The notes under the pieces were generated by a model, which worked only from the letters and a program-made list of their open reading frames with translations, had not been told where the DNA came from and did not search any database. Positions 1 to 6,827 of a stretch of 64,000 bases of DNA are shown here, in pieces. Position 1 is the first letter of the stretch, and every line of letters begins with the position of its first letter. Where the stretch lies: the NCBI GenBank assembly GCA_947494805.1, contig CANLWK010000003.1, forward strand, positions 124,001-188,000, read 5' to 3'. Source of the stretch: an uncultured Croceitalea sp. (GTDB lineage Bacteria; Bacteroidota; Bacteroidia; Flavobacteriales; Flavobacteriaceae). A program made the translations under genes and the position numbers.

Positions 1-1
1 C

Positions 2-73
2 TCAAAAAATGAAAACAAAGAAAGACTGAAGCGTATCAAGGAAAATCTTTTCCTAAAGAAAAAAACAAAGTAA
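2..73 (+). CDS. 3' end of an unidentified CDS (cut by window start)
   Basis: An open frame enters from the left edge and ends in TAA at 71-73. The last 23 residues are rich in Lys, Glu and Asn and look like a helical charged tail; no domain is visible. It lies 61 bp before argG on the same strand, so it may be the first gene of the arginine operon. In many Bacteroidota a GNAT-type acyltransferase occupies this place; that identity is inference from context only. Confidence 0.45.
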   Translation, partial: SKNENKERLKRIKENLFLKKKTK

Positions 74-134
74 AACACTTTTCATTCTTGCTTCGCCATT
101 CGGCAGGGACATGAATGACAAAAAGTAATCAAAC

Positions 135-1319
135 ATGAAAAAATTAGTGCTTGCCTATAGCGGCGGATTAGATACTTCTTACTGCGCCAAATACCTTTCA
201 AAAGAAGAAGGTTTTGAAGTACATGCCGTGAGTGTCAACACAGGTGGTTTTTCACCTGAAGAAATACAAGAAATCAAAGAAAAAGCATTGGTCCTCGGGG
301 CATCGAGTTATACCTCAATTGATGCGGTGCAGACCTTTTACGACAAAGTGGTCAAATACCTCATTTTTGGCAATGTGCTGCGAAACAATACCTATCCGTT
401 GTCTGTCAGCGCAGAACGAATTGTTCAGGCCGTTGAAATTGTTGAGCATGCCAAAAAACTTGGGGCCACACATATTGCCCATGGCAGCACAGGTGCTGGT
501 AATGATCAAGTACGCTTTGATATGATTTTTCAAACATTGGCCCCCGATATTCAAATCATTACTCCCATTCGCGACAACAAACTCTCAAGGGAAGCAGAAA
601 TTGAATATTTAAACTCCCATGGTGTCGACTATTCTTGGGAAAAAGCCAAATACTCTATCAACAAGGGACTTTGGGGGACTTCGGTCGGTGGTGATGAGAC
701 CTTAACCTCACATTTACCATTACCAGATGCTGCCTATCCCAGTCAATTGCAAGAAAAAGAACCCCAAAACGTGAAACTGACCTTTGAGAACGGAGAACTT
801 GTTGCCATTGATGGAGCAACCGATTCGCCTGTTACAAATATTGAAAAACTAGAGAAAATGGCCTCAAAATATGCCATCGGCAGAGATATACATGTGGGTG
901 ACACTATTATAGGAATTAAAGGTCGTGTTGGTTTTGAAGCCGCTGCGGCCCTAATCATTATCAAAGCACACCATTTACTTGAAAAACACACCTTGAGCAA
1001 ATGGCAACAATATCAAAAAGAGCAATTGGGTAATTTTTATGGTATGCTACTTCATGAAGGAAACTATTTAGACGAGGTCATGCGAAATGTTGAAGCGTTT
1101 TTATCAGACACTCAGAAAAAAGTCTCAGGTGATGTGTTTGTTGGACTCTATCCTTTTCAATTTCGATTGCAGGGCATCGCTTCAGAAAATGATTTAATGA
1201 ATGCATCCTTTGGCAGTTATGGTGAAATGAACAAAGGATGGACGGCCGATGACGCCAAAGGATTTATTAAGATCTTATCGAACCCTGGCAAGATTGCACA
1301 CTTTGTGGACAAGGACTAA
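135..1319 (+). CDS. argG: Argininosuccinate synthase
   Basis: Cytoplasmic enzyme joining citrulline and aspartate with ATP to make argininosuccinate, the penultimate step of arginine synthesis. The 394-residue protein has the normal family length. The N-terminal PP-loop that binds ATP reads LAYSGGLDTSYCAKYL (residues 6-21). The segment HIAHGSTGAGNDQVRF (about 113-128) matches the family's conserved substrate-binding HGxTGKGNDQVRF block, with Ala in place of the usual Lys, a variant of the short Bacteroidota-type ArgG. First complete gene of a co-directional arginine run; argC follows after 99 bp containing a hairpin repeat. Start is the first ATG after the upstream stop, about 60 bp downstream of the preceding gene. 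Confidence 0.95.
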   Translation: MKKLVLAYSGGLDTSYCAKYLSKEEGFEVHAVSVNTGGFSPEEIQEIKEKALVLGASSYTSIDAVQTFYDKVVKYLIFGNVLRNNTYPLSVSAERIVQAVEIVEHAKKLGATHIAHGSTGAGNDQVRFDMIFQTLAPDIQIITPIRDNKLSREAEIEYLNSHGVDYSWEKAKYSINKGLWGTSVGGDETLTSHLPLPDAAYPSQLQEKEPQNVKLTFENGELVAIDGATDSPVTNIEKLEKMASKYAIGRDIHVGDTIIGIKGRVGFEAAAALIIIKAHHLLEKHTLSKWQQYQKEQLGNFYGMLLHEGNYLDEVMRNVEAFLSDTQKKVSGDVFVGLYPFQFRLQGIASENDLMNASFGSYGEMNKGWTADDAKGFIKILSNPGKIAHFVDKD

Positions 1320-1380
1320 TGACGGTTCGAGTGTGTCACTATAAAGGCAGTAGAAAGGTAGTTAAAAACTAAGAATTTGG

Positions 1381-1400
1381 ATTCCTGCCTTCGTAGGAAT
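1381..1400. repeat. Short intergenic palindrome (REP-like) before argC
   Basis: ATTCCTGCCTTCGTAGGAAT folds as a 6-bp perfect stem extendable by a wobble and a C-G pair around a CTTC loop. It is followed by GACAAA, as in the canonical copy at 55347-55366. It ends 18 bp before the argC ATG. Confidence 0.8.
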
Positions 1401-1418
1401 GACAAAGAACGATAACTT

Positions 1419-2393
1419 ATGATCAAAGTAGGAATAATAGGAGGTTCAGGGTACACCGGTGGTGAATTGATTCGTTTACTCCTCAACCATTCAAAAGCTG
1501 AATTGGATTTTGTGTACAGCACGACCAGAGCCGGAAAATCCATTGCCAGTACCCATGCAGATGTATTGGGACAAACAGATTTAAATTTTACGGGCACTGT
1601 CAATCCAAAAGTTGATGTCCTCTTTTTGTGCTTAGGTCATGGCAATTCAACCAGTTTTTTAAAAGAAAACCATTTTTCAGATGAAACCAAAATCGTCGAT
1701 TTGAGCAATGATTTTAGGCTGGAAGCTGATGCGGTTTTAGATGGTAAAAGGTTTGTTTACGGCCTACCAGAATTGTCCAAAAAAGAGATTCAAGAAGCAG
1801 ACCACATCGCGAATCCCGGGTGTTTTGCAACAGCCATTCAATTAGCCCTATTGCCCTTGGCCAAAGCCGGAAAGCTGAACCATGAAGTTCACATCAACGC
1901 GGTCACGGGAAGCACTGGTGCGGGAATCAAGCCTTCTGAAACCACGCATTTTAGTTGGCGAAACAACAACGCAAGTTGGTATAAGCCCTTTACGCACCAA
2001 CACTTGGGTGAAATCAACGAAAGTCTTAATTCATTTGAACTGCCAGTAGGGGATATTTATTTTTTGCCCAATAGGGGAAATTTTTCTCGAGGTATTCTTG
2101 CTACTATATATACCAAATTCAAAGGCAGTTTGGACGAAGCCAAAAGCATATTTACAACATTCTATGAAGATGCGCCTTTTACTCATATTTCAGAAGAGGC
2201 CATTCACCTAAAACAAGTGGTTAACACCAATAATTGTCATATTCATTTGCATAAGCATGGTGATGTTTTGTTGCTTACGTCGGCAATCGACAACCTATTA
2301 AAGGGAGCTTCAGGTCAGGCAGTTCAAAATATGAATCTGATGTTCGGATATGAAGAAACAGAAGGACTTAAACTTAAAGCAGGGGTGTTCTAA
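1419..2393 (+). CDS. argC: N-acetyl/succinyl-gamma-glutamyl-phosphate reductase
   Basis: NADPH-dependent reductase of the acylated glutamyl phosphate, third step of arginine synthesis, cytoplasmic. The Rossmann nucleotide-binding start IGGSGYTGGELIRLL (residues 6-20) and the active-site segment NPGCFATAIQLALLPL with the nucleophilic Cys (about residue 134) are both present. Also present is the conserved THFSWRNNN region. At 324 residues it fits the short (type 2-like) ArgC form seen in Bacteroidota. The second half of the pathway lies downstream on the same strand. Start ATG at 1419 lies just after a palindromic repeat; no earlier in-frame start is plausible. Confidence 0.95.
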   Translation: MIKVGIIGGSGYTGGELIRLLLNHSKAELDFVYSTTRAGKSIASTHADVLGQTDLNFTGTVNPKVDVLFLCLGHGNSTSFLKENHFSDETKIVDLSNDFRLEADAVLDGKRFVYGLPELSKKEIQEADHIANPGCFATAIQLALLPLAKAGKLNHEVHINAVTGSTGAGIKPSETTHFSWRNNNASWYKPFTHQHLGEINESLNSFELPVGDIYFLPNRGNFSRGILATIYTKFKGSLDEAKSIFTTFYEDAPFTHISEEAIHLKQVVNTNNCHIHLHKHGDVLLLTSAIDNLLKGASGQAVQNMNLMFGYEETEGLKLKAGVF

Positions 2394-2394
2394 A

Positions 2395-2436
2395 GTTAGA
2401 TGTTAGATGTTAGATGTTAGATGTTAGATGTTAGAT
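2395..2436. repeat. Perfect heptamer tandem repeat (GTTAGAT)x6
   Basis: Six uninterrupted copies of GTTAGAT begin 1 bp after the argC stop codon. The copies are identical, which suggests recent slippage expansion. It lies between argC and proC, outside any reading frame. Confidence 0.95.
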
Positions 2437-2533
2437 GAAAGTATAAAAATGGGTTCCCTCCTTAAAAAGGGCATCCCTAGCAATCGGAAAAGCCAAGTGT
2501 TCTCGATTCAATTTGATTGGCAGATTCAGTGTC

Positions 2534-2553
2534 ACATCGAGCGCAGTCTAGAT
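2534..2553. repeat. Degenerate copy of a flavobacterial palindromic repeat
   Basis: The segment CATCGAGCGCAGTCTAGATG is an imperfect inverted repeat (CATCGAG against CTAGATG, one mismatch) around a CGCAGT loop. It closely resembles the CATCTCGACTGCGCTCGATG element that recurs in intergenic DNA of flavobacterial genomes (from memory). The argC-proC spacer (2394-2655) otherwise holds only the heptamer array and the hairpin at 2620. Confidence 0.5.
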
Positions 2554-2619
2554 GAACAGCCAAACTATATAGGATACTTGTTGTTACGGAAGTAAGATTT
2601 AAGAGTATTGGGAAAAGGA

Positions 2620-2637
2620 TTCCCATCGCCAGGGGAA
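2620..2637. repeat. Degenerate REP-like palindrome before proC
   Basis: TTCCC and GGGAA arms (5 bp) flank an 8-nt loop, preceded by GGA as in the family consensus GGATTCCC. It ends 18 bp before the proC ATG, the same placement as the copy before argC. Confidence 0.6.
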
Positions 2638-2655
2638 TAAAATAAAAGATTAAAT

Positions 2656-3450
2656 ATGAAACTAGCTATTATAGGCACAGGCAATTTAGGGCTCTCCATT
2701 GCAAAAGGAATCTTGCACAGCAATGGAGCCACGACCATGTATCTCACCAAACGGAATACTGCACAGATCAAAGATTTTGAAAAGTATGGCAATGTGACCG
2801 TAACCTCGGATAATACTGAGGCCGTTAAAAATTCGGACATCCTCATTTTTGCAGTACAACCAGGTCATCTTGAAGCCATTTTGTATGACGTCAAGAACCT
2901 GTTGACCGAAAAACACGTCATCATCAGTACCATAACAGGTTTTGGTATTGAAAAAATTGAATCGATTATCGGTGCCGATCAGTACATCATCAGAAGCATG
3001 CCCAATACCGCTATTTCCGTAGGTAAGAGCATGACCTGTATCTGTAGTAATGGATTGGGTAAAAAACGCATCGACTTGGCAAAGGCAATTTTCAATCGCA
3101 TGGGGCATACCATCGAGATTCCTGAAGAACAGATGCAGGCTGCAACAGTCATTTGCGCAAGCGGAATCGCTTTTTGGATGCGCTTGATTCGAGCAACGAC
3201 ACAAGGTGCCATACAGTTGGGCTTTGATGCCAAAGAAGCACAAGAACTGGCCATGCACACCTGTAACGGAGCTGCTAGTTTGTTGGTCGAATCAGGAAGT
3301 CACCCAGAGGCAGAAATCGATAAAGTAACCACACCGAAAGGCTGTACGATTTCTGGTCTGAACGAAATGGAACACCAAGGGTTAAGCTCTTCGCTCATCA
3401 GGGGAATAGTGACCTCCTTTGAAAAAATCAATGAAATAAAAAACACCTAA
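2656..3450 (+). CDS. proC: Pyrroline-5-carboxylate reductase
   Basis: NAD(P)H-dependent reduction of pyrroline-5-carboxylate to proline, the last step of proline synthesis. The protein opens with a Rossmann dinucleotide site, IGTGNLGLSIAKGIL (residues 5-19). It also shows the family hallmarks FAVQPGHLEAIL, RSMPNTAISVGKSMT and the C-terminal signature VTTPKGCTISGLNEMEHQGL. At 264 residues it is of normal length. It sits inside the arginine operon between argC and argD, but proA and proB, which often sit beside it in Bacteroidota, are not in this window. Start ATG at 2656 directly precedes the nucleotide-binding strand. Confidence 0.95.
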   Translation: MKLAIIGTGNLGLSIAKGILHSNGATTMYLTKRNTAQIKDFEKYGNVTVTSDNTEAVKNSDILIFAVQPGHLEAILYDVKNLLTEKHVIISTITGFGIEKIESIIGADQYIIRSMPNTAISVGKSMTCICSNGLGKKRIDLAKAIFNRMGHTIEIPEEQMQAATVICASGIAFWMRLIRATTQGAIQLGFDAKEAQELAMHTCNGAASLLVESGSHPEAEIDKVTTPKGCTISGLNEMEHQGLSSSLIRGIVTSFEKINEIKNT

Positions 3451-3563
3451 AGTTCCTCCCCCAACAGATTTGGAGAGGTAAATTGATTGCATAAAAATGA
3501 ATACAAAGGGTTAAAGTCGGGGCTGAAATCTAAACAAATCCGTCCCTTGTTTAAACAAAAATA

Positions 3564-3579
3564 TTCCGCCTAAGCGGAA
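3564..3579. repeat. Palindrome abutting the argD region
   Basis: TTCCGC and GCGGAA form a perfect 6-bp stem around CTAA. The element ends 19 bp before the preferred argD start at 3599 and is followed by AATGAC, like other family copies. That AATGAC supplies a spurious upstream ATG at 3581. Confidence 0.7.
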
Positions 3580-3598
3580 AATGACATTGAAACGATTT

Positions 3599-4738
3599 AT
3601 GAAACTATTTGATGTATATCCACTTTATGATGTAACACCGGTCAGTGCCAAGGGTATTGAAGTGATTGACGACAAGGGTGAAAAATACCACGATTTTTAT
3701 GGTGGGCATGCTGTAATTTCCATTGGGCATTCACATCCACATTTCGTGCAGCGACTGACCCAACAACTGCAAAAAATGGCGTTTTATAGCAACTCTATTC
3801 AAAATCCGCTACAACAAGAACTTGCCAAAAAATTAGGACGGCTGTCCGGTTGTCAAGAATACCAACTCTTTTTGTGCAATTCAGGAGCCGAAGCAAATGA
3901 AAACGCCCTTAAAATGGCGTCTTTTCACACTAGAAAATCAAAGGTCATTGCTTTTAAAAATAGTTTTCACGGTCGCACTTCTGCGGCGGTGGCCACTACA
4001 GACAATCAAAAGATCAATGCCCCCATCAATCAACAACAGAAGGTCGATTTTTTGCCGTTAAATGATTTCGAGGCCTTTGAAAATTGCATCAAGAGCAACG
4101 AACATTGCGCTGTAATCTTAGAAGCCATTCAAGGTGTTGGCGGTCTAGATGAACCTACAACAGATTTTTATCAATTTGTAATCAAAAAATGTCGTGAACA
4201 CGATGTAGTGGTCATTGCCGACGAAGTACAATCAGGATTCGGCCGTAGTGGCAAATTCTTTGCTTTTCAACATCATAGGGTCAAGCCCGATATTATTTCA
4301 ATCGCAAAAGGAATGGGCAATGGATTTCCTGTTGGTGGAGTACTGATCCATGAATCGTTAAAACCATCTTATGGTCTTTTGGGCACCACTTTCGGCGGAA
4401 ACCATTTGGCCTGTGTTGCCACTCTTGCAGTATTAGAGGTCTTGGAGAAAGAAGATCTCATAACCAAGGCTACAACCATGGAAACTTATTTTAGAGCTAA
4501 AGCAAGAGAACTTCCACAGGTAAAAAGAATCAAAGGCAGAGGATTGATGCTAGGCTTAGCTTTTGACTTTGAAGTTGGTAAGCTTCGCAAAGAACTCATC
4601 TATAGCCAAAAACTATTTACTGGCGGTTCTGCGAATAAAAAATTGCTACGGTTTTTACCAGCACTAAATATTACCAAAAAACAAATCGATTTGTTTTTTG
4701 AAGGACTTAGAAATGAATTGAACAAAATGTCAGGTTAA
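3599..4738 (+). CDS. argD: Acetyl/succinylornithine aminotransferase (class III)
   Basis: PLP-dependent transfer of the amino group from glutamate to the acylated glutamate semialdehyde, giving acyl-ornithine. Class III aminotransferase signatures are clear: NSGAEANENALKMA (PLP phosphate contact), FHGRTSAA, the IADEVQSGFGRSG Asp that binds the PLP ring, and SIAKGMGNGFPVGG with the Schiff-base Lys. Length 379 residues, typical of ArgD. I prefer the ATG at 3599 (MKLFDVYPLYDV), because the in-frame ATG at 3581 belongs to the tail of a repeat and the extra six residues are not expected in the family. Followed by argF' after 82 bp. Some flavobacterial relatives are annotated only as aspartate aminotransferase family; the operon fixes the role. 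Confidence 0.92.
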   Translation: MKLFDVYPLYDVTPVSAKGIEVIDDKGEKYHDFYGGHAVISIGHSHPHFVQRLTQQLQKMAFYSNSIQNPLQQELAKKLGRLSGCQEYQLFLCNSGAEANENALKMASFHTRKSKVIAFKNSFHGRTSAAVATTDNQKINAPINQQQKVDFLPLNDFEAFENCIKSNEHCAVILEAIQGVGGLDEPTTDFYQFVIKKCREHDVVVIADEVQSGFGRSGKFFAFQHHRVKPDIISIAKGMGNGFPVGGVLIHESLKPSYGLLGTTFGGNHLACVATLAVLEVLEKEDLITKATTMETYFRAKARELPQVKRIKGRGLMLGLAFDFEVGKLRKELIYSQKLFTGGSANKKLLRFLPALNITKKQIDLFFEGLRNELNKMSG

Positions 4739-4785
4739 GCGCCAGTTCATCTTTTGAGCAGGCAGTCAAGACCTAACTAACTTGA

Positions 4786-4803
4786 TTCCCATCTTCATGG
4801 GAA
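4786..4803. repeat. Palindrome before argF'
   Basis: TTCCCAT-CTTC-ATGGGAA is a perfect 7-bp stem with a 4-nt loop, followed by TGATAA. It ends 17 bp before the preferred argF' start. Reading through it creates the spurious upstream extension of argF' from TTG 4782. Confidence 0.85.
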
Positions 4804-4820
4804 TGATAATAAGACCAATA

Positions 4821-5759
4821 ATGAAACACTACTTATCCATAAACGATCTAGGCAATCTGCACGAAGCTGTGCAAGAAGCCATCACTCTAAAAAAGCAACC
4901 GTTTTCCTTTGCACATTTAGGGAAACAAAAAACCATTTGCCTACTGTTTTTCAACAATAGTCTGCGTACACGACTGAGCACCCAAAAAGCAGCGCAACAA
5001 TTGGGGCTTAATGTGATGGTCATGAATTTTGGCAATGAAGGTTGGCAACTAGAATTTGAACACGGAGTGGTCATGGACGCTGGCAAGGCCGAACATATAA
5101 AAGAAGCTGCACAGGTGGTATCTCAATATTGCGACATCGTTGCAATTCGGGCATTTGCAGGTCTTGAACACAAAGAAAAGGATGAGAGAGAAGAGGTGTT
5201 ACAAGGATTTGTGAAATATGCCCATATCCCTGTTGTAAATATGGAGAGCTCTGTTGCGCATCCGCTACAGGCCTTGGCCGATGCAATTACCATAGCAGAA
5301 CATAAAACCATTGAACGACCAAAAGTGGTGCTATCTTGGGCGCCCCATCCGAAGGCATTACCACATGCGGTGGCAAACTCCTTTGTCAATATGATGAAGT
5401 TACAAAATGCGGACTTTGTAATTACACATCCTGAAGGATATGAACTGAACCCTGAAATCACAAAAGGATATCAAATTGTGTACGACCAACAAAAAGCACT
5501 CGAAAACGCGAACTTTGTATACGTCAAAAACTGGAGCAGTTATGCCGATTACGGAAAAGTGCTGCACCAGGACAGCAATTGGAAAATGACCGAAAAAAAG
5601 CTGAAAAAAGCGCAATTCATGCATTGTTTACCAGTACGAAGAAATATGGTCATTGAAGATGCAGTACTTGACAATAATCAAAGTTTGGTGATTGCCCAAG
5701 CGAACAATAGGACGTATGCTGCGCAATTGGTACTGAAAAGAATATTGAAAAATCTATAG
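4821..5759 (+). CDS. argF': N-succinylornithine (or N-acetylornithine) carbamoyltransferase
   Basis: Transfers carbamoyl from carbamoyl phosphate to the alpha-N-acylated ornithine, giving acyl-citrulline. This is the route by which Bacteroidota bypass free ornithine. The carbamoyl-phosphate loop reads FFNNSLRTRLSTQKAA (about residues 43-58). The C-terminal FMHCLPVRRNMVI is the transcarbamylase signature extended as in the acyl-ornithine subfamily. Length 312 residues with the ATG at 4821, colinear with the Bacteroides SOTCase; upstream in-frame codons from 4782 come from a hairpin repeat. The residue aligned with the specificity position (Pro90 in the succinyl enzyme, Glu92 in the acetyl enzyme) is Ala90, which favours the succinyl substrate. 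Downstream, a small membrane ORF precedes argB. Confidence 0.9.
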   Translation: MKHYLSINDLGNLHEAVQEAITLKKQPFSFAHLGKQKTICLLFFNNSLRTRLSTQKAAQQLGLNVMVMNFGNEGWQLEFEHGVVMDAGKAEHIKEAAQVVSQYCDIVAIRAFAGLEHKEKDEREEVLQGFVKYAHIPVVNMESSVAHPLQALADAITIAEHKTIERPKVVLSWAPHPKALPHAVANSFVNMMKLQNADFVITHPEGYELNPEITKGYQIVYDQQKALENANFVYVKNWSSYADYGKVLHQDSNWKMTEKKLKKAQFMHCLPVRRNMVIEDAVLDNNQSLVIAQANNRTYAAQLVLKRILKNL

Positions 5760-5769
5760 GAAAACAGTT

Positions 5770-5949
5770 ATGAAGAACAGGTTTCGATATGGGCTCACGT
5801 TTATTGCTGCTATTGTTTTGATTGTTCATTTTCTTGATATGGATTATCAAAACTTTAGTTGGAAGAATTTGTTGGGTCCTGCTTCAATGGCATTCTTGAT
5901 AGCAGCTATGATAATTGAAATAAGAAATTCCAATAAAGATGAAAAATAA
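5770..5949 (+). CDS. Small two-helix membrane protein in the arg operon
   Basis: A 59-residue open frame runs from ATG 5770 to TAA 5947-5949. It begins MKNRFRYGLTFIAAIVLIVH and ends IEIRNSNKDEK. Two hydrophobic stretches are visible (about residues 9-22 and 38-50), joined by a short polar loop with Trp and Asn, and both ends are charged, so a small two-helix inner-membrane protein is likely. It starts 10 bp after the argF' stop, so it is probably co-transcribed. No family recognised. It could be a lineage-specific protein with no link to arginine; the ORF is real-looking because it has a normal start, tight spacing and membrane-protein composition. Confidence 0.6.
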   Translation: MKNRFRYGLTFIAAIVLIVHFLDMDYQNFSWKNLLGPASMAFLIAAMIIEIRNSNKDEK

Positions 5950-5957
5950 GTTAAGTT

Positions 5958-5976
5958 CCTTTCCTATTGGGAAAGG
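5958..5976. repeat. Hairpin after the 59-residue ORF
   Basis: CCTTTCC-TATTG-GGAAAGG forms a perfect 7-bp stem, starting 8 bp after the stop codon. There is no following T-run, so it is not a classical terminator. It may be an RNA-processing or stabilising stem. Confidence 0.5.
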
Positions 5977-6024
5977 GTGAATTCTGCACCTAACCAAGAA
6001 AACAGAAAAGTTTAAAATAAAAGA

Positions 6025-6042
6025 TTCCCACTCTCATGGGAA
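6025..6042. repeat. Palindrome before argB
   Basis: TTCCCA-CTCTCA-TGGGAA is a perfect 6-bp stem, preceded by AGA and followed by CAAAGAAA. It ends 8 bp before the preferred argB ATG at 6051, and the ATG at 6036 lies inside its right arm. Confidence 0.8.
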
Positions 6043-6050
6043 CAAAGAAA

Positions 6051-6827
6051 ATGGAGAAACTGAGTATAGTAAAAATCGGCGGCAATATTATCGAAAATGA
6101 ACAGGCCCTTCAGAAGTTCTTGTCCTATTTTGCAGCGATGGAGCATCTGAAAATCTTGGTTCATGGGGGTGGTAAAAAAGCCGATCAAGTACTCAAAAAA
6201 ATGGGGCTGAAACCTAAAATGGTAAATGGCCGCAGAATTACCGATGCCGAAAGCTTAAGCGTTGCCATTATGGTTTACGGCGGCTTGACCAACAAAACTA
6301 TAGTCAGTAAATTACAGCAGTTTGGCTGCGATGCCATTGGCATGAGTGGGGCCGACGCAAATACAATCAAAGCACATAAGAGACCGGTTGCAGAAATTGA
6401 CTATGGTTTTGCCGGTGATGTAGAAGCGGTGGATGCCAAAAAAGTTTCGGCCATATTAAATATAGGCCTTACCCCTGTTTTCTGTGCCCTCACCCATGAC
6501 CAAAATGGACAACTGCTCAATACCAATGCCGATACCATTGCGGCCGAAATGGCCATTGCCATGAGTCAACTGTTTGAAACCACACTTTTCTATTGCTTTG
6601 AATTGAACGGTGTTTTGGCCGATTTTGAAGACAAATCCTCAGTTATAAAAAAAATAGACTCATACTCATATCAAAAATTGATAGATGATGGTATCATTGC
6701 AGAAGGCATGTTACCTAAAATGCAAAACTGTTTTCATGCACTGGAACATGGCGTTAATGAGGTAAGAATAGGTAATTTAGCATTGTTTGAAAAAGAAAGT
6801 ACAAATTATACAACTTTGGTCTTATGA
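6051..6827 (+). CDS. argB: Acetylglutamate (succinylglutamate) kinase
   Basis: Phosphorylates the gamma-carboxyl of N-acylglutamate with ATP, the second and often feedback-controlled step of arginine synthesis. Amino-acid-kinase fold motifs are present: VKIGGNII near the N-terminus, VHGGGKKADQVL (glycine-rich substrate/ATP loop), NGRRITDAESL, GMSGADANTI, and LNTNADTIAAEMA near the C-terminal third. With the ATG at 6051 the protein has 258 residues, typical of the non-allosteric hexamer-lacking form. The alternative ATG at 6036 lies inside a palindromic repeat and is disfavoured. Its stop overlaps the start of the next gene by 4 bp (ATGA), so the two are translationally coupled. Confidence 0.94.
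   Translation: MEKLSIVKIGGNIIENEQALQKFLSYFAAMEHLKILVHGGGKKADQVLKKMGLKPKMVNGRRITDAESLSVAIMVYGGLTNKTIVSKLQQFGCDAIGMSGADANTIKAHKRPVAEIDYGFAGDVEAVDAKKVSAILNIGLTPVFCALTHDQNGQLLNTNADTIAAEMAIAMSQLFETTLFYCFELNGVLADFEDKSSVIKKIDSYSYQKLIDDGIIAEGMLPKMQNCFHALEHGVNEVRIGNLALFEKESTNYTTLVL

Noticed and set aside
2686-3258. 190-residue frame on the - strand inside proC
   Set aside because: Antisense shadow of a clear proC gene; composition rich in Cys, His and Phe with no recognisable motif.
5958-5976. Hairpin after the 59-residue ORF as a terminator
   Set aside because: No T-run follows, and argB, argE and argH continue in the same direction, so termination here is unlikely.
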